A stretch of 64,000 nucleotides of DNA. It comes from Dioscorea cayenensis subsp. rotundata (lineage: Eukaryota > Streptophyta > Magnoliopsida > Dioscoreales > Dioscoreaceae). Numbering within the stretch: the stretch's first letter is position 1; every line of letters begins with the position of its first letter. Where the stretch lies: NCBI RefSeq assembly GCF_009730915.1, contig NC_052489.1, forward strand, positions 26,095,916 through 26,159,915. The letters run 5' to 3'. The translations under genes were made by a program, and so were the position numbers. This document shows positions 23,473 to 32,964 of this stretch, piece after piece. The notes beneath the pieces are model-generated. The model was not told the DNA's origin, made no database searches, and worked only from the letters and a program-made list of their open reading frames with translations.

Positions 23473-24444
23473 TAGGGATGGCAACGGGTAGGGTATGGGT
23501 AGGGTATGCCAAAACCCTTACCCGTACCCGTAACCCCTACCCCATACCCGTACCCTTACCCGTACCCTTCAGGGTAAAAAAAATCATACCCTTACCCTTA
23601 CCCGCAGGGTACGGGTATACCCGCAGGGTACCCGCTTACCCGTTGTTCAAATTATAGAATTAAATTTAAATAATAATAAAAATAAATTAATTATACATTA
23701 TATTACAATCTTTAAACACATCCATAAATTCAAAATTACAAGTTGATATATATTTGCTTATCTTAAATTATATAATCACATAAAAATGACGTCTATTTAG
23801 GACTCAATGGTAACTCTACCTTTTGTTTTGTCTATTATATTACAATTTTTTCATATATCTACTATTTATATTTTATATAGCTTCAAATTTTATAAATATC
23901 TAGTAATAATATCTAGTAATATTTTGTTCTTATAAGTTATATCCAATTGATTTTTTATTAGTATCTTATTTTTCATGATGTTCTTATAATTTTTATATTT
24001 GTTTATTTTTTAATTTAATTATGATTCTTAATATATATCTAAAACTCAATTTTGATAATATTATCAAATATAAATATAGAAATTAAATAAAATTTAAAAT
24101 AATATATTAAGAGAAAATTTGAAGTATTATTTTCAAATTAATCACTATGAAAATAGATATTGAGTAAATTGTGAGTAAATGTTTAGTTTTATAAAAAATT
24201 ATATATATATATGAGAGGGTAAGGGTACGGGTACGGGTTTTACCCGTACCCTCTTCAACGGGTAAGGGTAAGGGTAAGGGTACGGGTAGGGTAGGGGCAT
24301 ACCCTTACCCGACCCGTACCCGCTCAAAAACTAACGGGTAATACCCGTACCCGTACCCGTACCCGGTCAAAGAGGGTAATACCCTCTTTGACCGGGTACG
24401 GGTACGGGTATACCCGTCGGGTAAGGTACAAATTGCCATCTCTA
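23473..24444 (+). mobile_element. Non-autonomous hAT-like element rich in GGGTA repeats
   Basis: 972 bp with imperfect terminal inverted repeats: TAGGGATGGCAA at the left and TTGCCATCTCTA at the right. It is flanked by a perfect 8-bp duplication AATTTATC (23465-23472 and 24445-24452). The 8-bp duplication and TAGGGATGGCAA-type end are characteristic of plant hAT elements. There is no transposase. Both subterminal regions (about 23483-23641 and 24214-24425) are arrays of ACCCGT/GGGTAA/GGGTAC units, and the middle is very AT-rich. Confidence 0.8.
24214..24425. repeat. GGGTAA/GGGTAC subterminal array with 31-bp perfect hairpin
   Basis: Runs of GGGTA, GGGTAC and their complements. From about 24259 to 24297 the plus strand carries seven or more GGG or GGGG tracts with 3-base spacers. 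A perfect inverted repeat has arms at 24348-24378 and 24380-24410 with a single base between them. The array is the likely transposase-binding subterminal region of the hAT-like element. It resembles but is not the plant telomere unit TTTAGGG. Confidence 0.7.
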
Positions 24445-25421
24445 AATTTATCAGTATTTCGGAGTTTATGTGAACTTGTGAAATTACAATTTCTGAACTT
24501 GTACTCTGTGTTTTGGTGTATGATTATTTATTTGTTTATTTTGTTCTTGCATTAATTATTCGGTATTTCCTCTGTCTGTATTCTGTATCTCTGCGGTTTT
24601 AGTACATCTCCATTCCTGGCTCGCCAAGCTAGGAGGAGTAAGTCCTAGCCATGTGCACATGTTTTTTGAAGTAGCGCTACCCCCCGACTGCGGTCGAAGT
24701 CCGGCTACGACTGTTAATATTCTGTTCTGTTCTGACTTCACAGTCGAAGATCCAGCCTCGTGCTGTTGATTTCTGTTATTAGTCAGGGAGATGTACACGT
24801 CTGTTTTCATGTATTTTTTGTATTTCTGACTATCTCTGTCTTTTGAGCATTTTCTGTATTTTCGTTCTATTATTAGTCTGTCTGTATTCTGAGCATTTTC
24901 TGTATCTTCATTCCACTATCATTCTGCTATTTGACTTTCATTTATTTACTATTATTTTTACCACTTCTGAAATTCTTGTTGTAGTTTGTCTGGAAAGTTT
25001 TCTGTTTTGGTAATGTTTTGATAACCAAATTCTGTATTCTGCTGGTATTTGTGAGTTATCTCATGTTTTCGCCCCACTCACTGAGTAACCGAGTTACTCA
25101 GCCTCTCTTCTTCTATCTTTTCAGGTACTCGACTCTTAGGTTGTGCTTAAGACCTTGTTGTTCAGCCAGTGCTAGCTAGGATGGATCCACTAGGGTTGTC
25201 ATTTCTTGTAAATCTTTATTAACCTGTATTTGTACTTTAGATTCCTGTATGCGTAAACCTGTGTTATATTTCTGTACCATTTTTATTGTTCCCTATTCTA
25301 CATGATAGGATTGACTCTGACCAGGTCAAATCTGAGGCCTTGCACCCAGTGGGGTCCAGGCCTGTTAGATGCGACCGATCTGTCAGCGGACCTGGTTTTG
25401 GGGCTGGAGCGTGACACATTT

Positions 25422-25586
25422 AATTAGGACCTGAAAATCGAAGGACCCTGTCATCTTATCAGTATTTGTTATATTTATATTTTTATTCCTGATAAAACTT
25501 TCTTGAAAAAAAATGAGAGAATTTGCATGTAGAAGCCTACAGATTTATGGAAAAGCAAATATATCACATTATTGTTTTAAAAAAAA
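25422..25586. other. Short AT-rich spacer between LTR stack and MULE
   Basis: Non-coding bases following the right CATTT duplication. No gene or repeat is recognised. Confidence 0.4.
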
Positions 25587-26291
25587 CAGAAAATTGCTAA
25601 AAACATCACTAAATTTGCAATATGCACAAATTATCCCCCTAAATTTGATTATCCATAAAAACACCTTCCTTTTGAATACAATGAATTTGAAAGCTCCAAG
25701 CATGTAATGAAGATAGTTTTGAATTTTTTTTGATGAAATTGTCCCTTACATGAGAAGTTGTCGCAAGTGAAACATGGTTTGACCATAATGCCTTTGGCTA
25801 CAATGATTTTTCCGCTTTGAGAGGAAGCGGTTTCTTTTTTCTTGGTTAATGCTGAGAGAACATTGTTACTGGCGTCAATTTCTTTTTTCTCTCTTTGCCT
25901 CTTGAGCTTTTTTTCTTTCCAAAGTTGTTATTACCTGGACATCTTCTGTAGGACCGGACCACTGTCTCAAAGGAGAACTTCCGCTCAACTCTTCGACATT
26001 TTATTAGTTTGCGCCAGTTTGATTTGTAAAGTATTCTATTAGAAAAAGAGATTTTTCAGTTTTATGGTGTGATTATTGGATGATCTTGTAGTTTGCATGG
26101 AGATTTTTTAGCAAGGGTTTTGTTTTTCATTTTCGTTTGTGTACGTGATCAAAAACAATAATGCTATGCTAAAGGAGATTTTTCAATTGTTTTACAATCT
26201 CATTGTGCTGTGTAATGTTTATGATGTATGTTTCCCCCTTAATTTGATATGGTTGTAGTATGTAGTATTTAATAGTATCAGTGAAAAAATG

Positions 26292-26408
26292 AGGTTTCCG
26301 TTTAAGAATTGAGTTTTCCGTTTAAAAACATAGCTTTCTTTTAAGAAATGAGTTTTCTATTTAAGTTATCATTTCCTATTTAAAACATAGCTTTCGGTTT
26401 AAGAGTTC
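26292..26408 (+). repeat. 20-bp minisatellite cluster 1 (Ulp1-like gene, sense)
   Basis: Six degenerate 20-bp units of the form GTTTTCCGTTTAAGAATTGA. Followed by an acceptor-like GTCGTAG before the coding segment at about 26441. Confidence 0.75.
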
Positions 26409-27261
26409 TGAATACTGCCTAATGTATTGCTATTGTCGTAGGCTTGTGATTATCGCGGTCAACCTTATTAATGAGCGATGCTACTTGACAACGGTAGTGG
26501 AGACTATGGCTAAATTGAAAGTTCATATGAGTGGGCGACACTTGAAGATCATCCGAAGAACACCGTTTGCAACACTCACTGAACTGGAACCTGTATTCCA
26601 AGAGAGGGCCCTTCTTGATTCTCTATTGCAAAGGTACTTTAACCGCACCAATAAATTCAAGAGCGGAGAAAGCCTGCTGAGTTTTAGGAAAACACACTCA
26701 TCTTTTGAAAACTCATATTTATCGAAAACTTACGAAAGACATAGAGACTCCATCAAAAGAACACTTGACCAAATTTTGTAAAACTCCTTATGGTGTACTT
26801 TCATGGGTGTTATCCTCTTCCCAAACACCTCATGCTCGGTTCTGAATTGGATCGTTGATTATGTAGATTACCTACCTGGCATGGGACGATAAGCATGGGT
26901 GCAGGCGACGCACAAGTGGCTTATGGAGAACGTTCCACAAATGGCCGCTCGAGTGTAAGCAAGATGCGTTGGGAAGAAAACCAACACATGGTACCTTAAA
27001 GGTTGCATTGTCGCACTGAACATCTGCTTTTATGACCTCACTGGTAATGGCAAGAAGCTACGTTTTTGCAAGATCCGAAGGATTCTGTGTAATGGTAAAA
27101 ATAGTTATAAGAAACAAGCGTCGATAGGACCCATATTGTCATCTCTTGAAGGAAAGGAGATAATAAATCATTAACAATATATGTTACAATTTCACATTTT
27201 ACGTTAACGATTGTCTGGGATGACATTTTTGTGTAGAAAACTTTGTTTGTTTATAAGTCTA

Positions 27262-27405
27262 CTTGTTATCGTTTAACAATAGTATATTCTGTTTAAAAAT
27301 TTGTTTTAGTGTTTAACAATGTTGGTTATTGTTTAAGTTTACTAGTTGCCGTTTAAAAATATTCTTTTAGTTTTTAACAACATTGGTTATTGTTTAAATT
27401 GATGG
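27262..27405 (+). repeat. 20-bp minisatellite cluster 2 (Ulp1-like gene, sense)
   Basis: Seven units. GTTTAA starts at 27271, 27291, 27311, 27331 and 27351, an exact 20-base period, followed by a diverged unit and one at 27392. It lies between coding segments, ahead of an acceptor-like TTGTTAG. Confidence 0.85.
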
Positions 27406-28616
27406 GTTTCATTGAGATTGTGTTGTTTACAATTGTTAGTTTCCTGAACTAGTTGCCGCGAATACGGATGAAGAAGTCTTTATTCGGGCCACCTACCGTG
27501 GAGTTGATATTGCTCCCGCACCACTTCCTCGAAGGAAAGATTAGAGCCCAACCTCTTTAAGGCGGGTTCGACACCGTTCTCCTTCTCCCAGCCCAACCCA
27601 TATATGCAAATGCACTTCTCGTCATCAGACAAGCCCCCTACCCCCCTCCCCCCTAGGGTGATAGCTGACGATGTCACTGTGCAACTGTTGCAGGCGTGTG
27701 AAATACTGACAAAAGAGTTTTCTCGGCTTGTTGCTCATGTCGAGGCGTTGGAAGGACGTTCACAGTCGAATACTACGTCCCTATCAACAAATGAACTACC
27801 CCGCACCGACGCTACTAGGTATAGTCCTGATGTTATTGACGTAGCCCCAGCGTTTGCCGACGACGACGTAATTGGGATGACCATCCGAAGACGCCCGCGT
27901 TGGCAGAGGCTTGCGACAAGAAGAAAATCAACAATAACTCTCCCTCCACTGGCTGATGTTGAAACAACAGTAGCACCGGAGGAAATTAGCGCAACAGTAG
28001 CTCCACCTGTAGTGGATCAACTCGCGGCTGATCGGACAGATACAAGGGCAGCGTCTGATGAAATTGCCCCAACAGAAGCTCTACTTGCAGTGGACCTACT
28101 TCAAGTGTATGTGTCTCTAGTTGATGATGTTGTCACGGCCACTGTTGATAAGATCATTGAATCTTTTGCCAATGAAATCCCTATTTCAGTGGAACTGGCA
28201 GACGACAGTGCCGCGTCGAAGGAAGACACAATCCCACAACAACACGAAGCAGCAACTACTAGCGGTAAACTGTTGTTGGCCCAATAGGAAACAACTTCTG
28301 CACCAAGCACAGAACACCAACATACCGTCAACAATATCACCCAAAGGACATCGGGAGTCGAGTATGTCTCGGCTATTTTTGGTGATGAACGCTCTGGTGA
28401 TAACGCAAAACCAAAAGATGCTGCTAACGAAGGGCTAGGAAACGCCAATGAAGAAACAACGATTATTGACATAGACAATACAATCCTTGTCAACCAACAG
28501 TACGACGATGTGCGGAAGTATTTTCTTCCCATGAAGAAAAGATACGCCAGATACACGCGCCTTGACAAATTTAAGCATGAGATAATAAGGATCTTCATGA
28601 ATTGCTAAATAGACTC

Positions 28617-28783
28617 GTAAGTAATTTCCACTTAAATATTTATGTTATCATTTAAATATTTGTATTACCATTTAACAAATATTAGTTTCTATTTAAATAT
28701 GAATGTTTTCATTTAAATATTTATAGTTTCCGATTAAGTATTTATGTTGCCATTTAAATATATGTGTTACCATTTGACATCAG
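28617..28783 (+). repeat. Intron made of eight 20-bp minisatellite units (cluster 3)
   Basis: A GT-AG intron of 167 bases between the linker and the C48 domain of the Ulp1-like gene (donor GTAAGT at 28617, acceptor CAG ending at 28783). Nearly its whole length is eight units of about 20 bases with the core CATTTAAATATTTATGTT; ATTTAA or its variants recur every 20-21 bases. The repeat runs up to within a few bases of both splice sites. Confidence 0.8.
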
Positions 28784-29599
28784 GTCAGTCGTCTGGAAAA
28801 ATGATTGTGTTAACACCACACGAGCCAGCCTGTTCACGTTGTTGGATGGGAAGGAAATAGTTATAGACGATGTCATGGACGTATTTATGTGCATAATTCA
28901 GAAGTCGCTAAAGAGAGTGCCATATCTGTTTAAGAAGCACGTTTCCATGAGGGGGCTATTGGAGCTATTTATGTCGAAACAGGAAGATGCATCTGAGACG
29001 ACTCTTACTTTGATTGGCGATGCCTTGTGTAACTTGCAAGATGTTGATATCGCCATTATGCCAATAATCCTTAATAGCCATTTCCATGTTCTTGTTCTGG
29101 ACAATGATAAACAAGAATACAAGCATTATTCTTCATGGGAGAGTGAGGAGCACGACAGAGATGCCATCGAAATGGTATATTACATGTTAAATAGAGTACA
29201 CACATTGTAGTTTCTTGATCAAAATTCTAACTTCAAATTATATTTGTTCACAGCGGAAACTATTCGATAATTGTGTCGAGATGGAGTTTGGCGAGACGGC
29301 GACGACCTTGTACCCCCCTAATTTATGACAGAGACGCTCTAAGACAAGAATGAGGAAGTGTCAACTGATTTGTATATGTCATGCGGTTTATTGAACAAAT
29401 ACTTGACGATGAAAAGCTACTGCTACCGCACATTGATGTCCCTTATTTAAAACTAAAGTATGTCGCACGCATGCTTATGAAAGAGAGCGCAACCAGCATT
29501 AATGACAAAGGCGATACATCAACTTAGGGGGGAGGGGGAAACATTAAGTCTGTTTGTAATGTACTCTCTTGCTAACTTATTCTTTTAAACTAACTTATT

Positions 29600-29935
29600 T
29601 CATTTGTATTGTAAATATCGTAGTCTCCGTTTAACATATGAATGTTTCTATTTAAAGATCTATAATTGGCATGTAAATATCGTTGTTTCTATTTAAATTT
29701 ATTTTTATTTAAATTTATGTTTAAATATCGTGGACCTTGGATGCTTATGACTCGATCCACATTTGTCTAGGACGGCCAAATTTAATTTTGAATGTAAATG
29801 TCGTTGTTTCTTTTTAACTATCGATTGTTCTGTTTAAGTTTTAATTTTTTCTGTTTAAGTTTTAGTGTTTATGTTTAAATATCAATGTTTTTTGTTTAAA
29901 TATCGTTGTTTTTTTTAAATTTGTGTTTATTTATA
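29600..29935 (+). repeat. Degenerate minisatellite cluster 4, 3' of the Ulp1-like gene
   Basis: More diverged units with GTTTAAATATCGTTGTTT and GTTTCTATTTAAA variants at about 20-base spacing, broken near 29730-29790. It lies between the two convergent genes. Confidence 0.6.
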
Positions 29936-30564
29936 GAAACAATTTTCATAAATAACGAGCAAAATGTATAGTAATATGTGATAGTTTGTAGCGAACATAT
30001 GTAACGAATATAAGTTGTCCTTTATGCTTAATCGGCGATAGTTTTGTTGTAAGATCTACGACTGTGTCTTGATTCGTGGTAGTGACTGCAACGTAACTCG
30101 CGAACCTCAGAAGCTTGCGACTAGATCCTCTTCTGTGTTGGACGCCCAGGTTGCCTTCTCATGAGAGACAGATGCAAACGCAGTTCACGATTATCGTCTG
30201 TAGGCTTGTCATGGTCGAGTGTGGGAAAAATAGCTTCTTGATACACCAACTTGTAATTGTTGATGGTGAAGTATCTGCTAATAAATCAATGATGCTTGTA
30301 TCTATCTGCATGATTATAGCGCAAACGTGTTTGCATGGGATACCATAAATTTGCTACCTGCGACATGAACAAGTTTTACCCAATAGATCGACAGAATTGC
30401 TGCACTGGTCAATCACTTCATAACAATCATAGACACAATGACCTCTCATGTATGTTAGGGTATATGTATGTCTCCCATTTGTTCTCTTACTCACAGTGGA
30501 TGCATAACATGCACATCAGCTTAAACTTATATGACGTAGATCACGTATTGAACTTTGTAAAACA

Positions 30565-30745
30565 TTGTTAATTTAAGAAACTTAAAGTTAAACATAAACA
30601 AAAATGTTTAAATGATAACAAAACAGAGTTAAGCGAAGACCCTAAAATTTAAACAAAAACAAAAACTGTTAAATGATAACAAGAAAAAGTTAAATGAAGA
30701 TCCTAAAATTTAAATGGAAATAAACTGGTTTAAATGATAACAAGC
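30565..30745 (-). repeat. 20-bp minisatellite cluster 5 (transposase gene, sense on minus)
   Basis: Units of the type GTTAAATGATAACAA on the plus strand; TTAA recurs at 30588, 30608, 30629, 30649, 30669, 30690, 30710 and 30730, a 20-21 base period. Read on the minus strand the units resemble the GTTATCATTTAAA units of cluster 3. It lies just after a transposase coding exon, in intron position. Confidence 0.75.
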
Positions 30746-30789
30746 AATATTCAGCGCTAAATAAAATCAACATTCAAATACCGTATGGA

Positions 30790-32519
30790 GTCGACCATTT
30801 TCGTCACCGATAAATACTGCCTTTCTTTGATCCACGCATTGTATGACTCTGCGACATTTGAATACATCTCGCCTTAACATTCACATTTAAACAAATAATT
30901 CGACGAATGTGACATATCTGATTTATGAACCAACCAGTGATAGGCATTGGGTGATCTAGCTTGCAGTTCATTCACCGTATCATCAAATTCTTTAGCCGTG
31001 GCTGCATGTGCAATACGAAAGTATATGGAGCAACACTTTTCCTTCAATGTCTTCCCAAGTCTAACATTGGCTTTCATAAAATTGGCCTGAAAGTGTCGAA
31101 AGCAGTATGCATGTGGGAAAGAAGGGAAGACCTTTGCAATGAAGTTTACAAGGCCCTTAGACCTGTCTGACATAAATGTAATAATCTCTTCATAATCTCC
31201 GGCATCGTATAAAGCATCACCTAATTTGAAATTGAACCACATCCAATTGGCATAAGCCTCATTGTCGACAATACCGAAGGTCACATGAAAAAAAATCATT
31301 GTTTCCATCCTTGCATGTGCCACCTAATAGAGTACCCCCCAATATTTTTCAAGAAGGTGGGTGCCGTCGACAAACAATAGTGCCCTACAATTCCTCTTGA
31401 ATCCCATGATACATGCACGAAAAAAAAGAATGCAGGTTTAAAATGATGGAGACGTCGCTACCGTGTAGGCTCACCCAGGCATACTCTTTACCCAACCAAG
31501 CTTACTTGTATGGAATGTCGACACCATGTTCCCGTAACAAGTCCTTTTGAATATCGATGGCCCTGTATAAGGGCTAGTCCTTAAGCTTCTAAATCACAAA
31601 TGCGCTTACCCATTTTTTGGACGCTTTCGGGTGTGACACCGAGCCAATTCAACACCACAAGTGTGTGACGGGTGCATGTATTTTTATTGTATTCTTTAGA
31701 TGCATGAATGCGCCATTGATAACCAATGGTAGCGCATTTTACAGTCACCGGGTGTTTTTCGTTCTTTATGAATTTGAAGTCAAAATTCCGCTTGATTGCA
31801 AAATTTTGAAGTAAGCTTCTGAAATGGTCAGCGCCTACAAAACGGTGTCCGACATATAAAGACAAAACTTTCGAATGATCTAACGAGAAAGGAATGCCTA
31901 CTAAACCGTCAGGGTCGTCCTGAGGTGGAATGGATACGCTCGCAGAATCCGAATACTTGCTAAAAGCATTTCTGTTTAAATGGAAATTGGATAAATTTAA
32001 GCGGAAACATAACATTTTAAACATAAACTTAATAAATTTAAACGGAAACATTTATGTTTAAACAGAAACTAGATAATTTTAAACGGAAACGGGGACAGGA
32101 CATGATAGTTGAGAATAAACAGAAGTTTTAAGCGGAAACTGTAATAATTAAGCGAAAACATATAATTTTAAGCAGAAACTAGGATAATTAATCAATAATT
32201 AACTTGTAAAACTATGTAAACATAAAGGAGGAGAACTTTACAACGAGAAGAAATCATTGTCAATAGTAGAAGTCTCAACCATGAGATCGACTGCAACGCA
32301 TTTGAAGATAGCGTATACGTGCTGGAAATCTACCTCGTTTTTTATTGGACAAACCATTTTATGTGCATCAGTTGTGATAAACTTCACCCTGACACGAGAA
32401 ACATCGAGACCCCATCGCTCACATATCTCCGCTAACACTGATTCCCAAGAAGTTAGTGGCGTGAACACTAGCACTCGTCCCTTCCCTTTGTTTCTAGCAA
32501 TAACACAAAAACTCTCCAT
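30790..32519 (-). pseudogene. MULE transposase, interrupted
   Basis: MuDR-family DDE transposase on the minus strand, which would cut and paste the element. The N-terminal exon (32519-32238) has a PB1-like region (ARNKGKGRVLVFTPLTSW). A minisatellite intron follows. The next exon (about 31966-31581) has the MuDR DNA-binding region (LLQNFAIKRNFDFKFIKNEK, YQWRIHASKEYN). The catalytic part has the first Asp in LLFVDGTHL (codon 31366-31368), the second in SDRSKGL (31165-31167) and Glu in NVAESYNAW (30847-30849), so the DDE residues survive. It is broken by an in-frame stop before VAHARMET near 31325, a TAA at about 30874-30876 where a conserved Trp is usual, and decay between 31330 and 31580. Confidence 0.75.
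31975..32195 (-). repeat. 20-bp minisatellite cluster 6 in transposase intron (sense on minus)
   Basis: About ten units. TTTAA/ATTAA occur at 31975, 31996, 32016, 32037, 32057 and 32078, then 32127, 32147, 32167 and 32187, a 20-21 base period. On the minus strand the unit reads GTTTCCGTTTAAAATT, the same core as cluster 1 in the other gene. It fills the intron between the PB1-like and DNA-binding exons. Confidence 0.85.
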
Positions 32520-32925
32520 AGTAAACCTACATAAAAATAAAATGTTACTCTCTCTCGCAGGGTGATCAAGGTGAGGGCAAGGAAGATTCTCACCTTATCG
32601 GGCAACCGACAGAACTCCAATTCACCAAATGAGGATGAATTAAAAGACTCCAAGAATTCAAGGTGATAGAAGTCTTCCAAAGTTGGTTTAAAAAAAGGAA
32701 AAAAAGAAATGTAAAAAAGGTTGGACATAATGTGATTGGACAGTTTTTTTCCCCACCATTTTCAAAGGCAACAATGGAATTTCACAACATGGACCAAATC
32801 CAAGTGACCTACAGGGGGCAAAAATAAAGTGAAACAATAACGGAAAGATTGTCCGGGTTATTCATAACTTACCGGAGCTGTTTGAACATTTTTAAAATTT
32901 TTAAGAGCTAAATAGTAATTTTCCC

Positions 32926-32931
32926 TAAAAA

Positions 32932-32964
<33 letters not shown>

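Larger units (their letters stand above)
13487..25416 (+). mobile_element. Outer long LTR unit (probable solo LTR), split by nested insertions
   Basis: The unit begins TGTTATAACCCAGC at 13487 and ends GGAGCGTGACA at 25416, flanked by a perfect 5-bp duplication CATTT (13482-13486 and 25417-25421). The paired termini TGTTA...TGACA are LTR ends. After removing the gypsy element (13905-21478) and the hAT-like element (23473-24444), each with one duplicated target copy, about 3.4 kb remains with no recognisable gag or pol. That suits a solo LTR of a Ty3/gypsy chromovirus type such as Tekay/Del, or a non-coding derivative. Strand is assigned by convention only. Segments are 13487-13904, 21479-23472 and 24445-25416. 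Confidence 0.7.
26422..29470 (+). pseudogene. Ulp1-like (C48) cysteine protease gene of the MULE, broken
   Basis: Decayed multi-exon gene. Coding remnants are 26441-26780 (MAKLKVHMSGRHLKI), about 26830-27180 (with VALNICFYDLTGNGKKLRF-like sequence), 27477-28616 (low-complexity Ala/Thr/Val/Asp-rich linker), 28784-29207 and about 29253-29470. The last two form the C48 domain: the catalytic His-Asp region reads NSHFHVLVLDNDKQEYKHYSS, and the end reads FVYVMRFIEQ, LDDEKLLLPHIDVPYLKLKY. C48 proteases remove SUMO from proteins; transposon copies are of unknown role. The codon where the nucleophilic Cys is expected (SVN-x-FVYVMRF) is TGA at 29366-29368. Another stop lies four codons upstream, and the exon needs a frameshift near 29325. 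So the protease is dead here. Exon limits are approximate except the intron 28617-28783. Confidence 0.7.
25587..32925. mobile_element. Mutator-like element carrying a Ulp1-like gene (Kaonashi type)
   Basis: About 7.3 kb holding a MuDR-family transposase pseudogene on the minus strand and a Ulp1-like (C48) cysteine-protease pseudogene on the plus strand, transcribed toward each other. MULEs that carry Ulp1-like genes are known in plants as Kaonashi or CUMULE elements. The borders are tentative: the left end reads CAGAAAATTGCTAAAA, and the right end read inward is GGGAAAATTACTATTT, with possible 9-bp flanks TAAAAAAAA and TAAAAAATT (7/9). No long terminal inverted repeat was seen, as in non-TIR MULEs. 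All introns and intergenic parts are rich in a 20-bp minisatellite. Confidence 0.65.

Noticed and set aside
24214..24425. GGGTAA array read as an interstitial telomere
   Set aside because: The unit is not TTTAGGG, both strands alternate, and the array lies inside an element with its own inverted ends and an 8-bp duplication.
27604..28287. A new gene at 27.6-28.3 kb
   Set aside because: The Ala/Thr/Val/Asp-rich frame is best read as the disordered linker of the Ulp1-like MULE gene, being followed by a minisatellite intron and the C48 domain.
28101..28598. Minus-strand 165-codon open frame overlapping the Ulp1-like gene
   Set aside because: It is the antisense of the plus-strand linker that leads in frame order to the C48 domain; no family match.
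26292..32195. 20-bp repeats read as a CRISPR array
   Set aside because: Units are contiguous and degenerate with no spacers, and lie in introns of a plant transposon.
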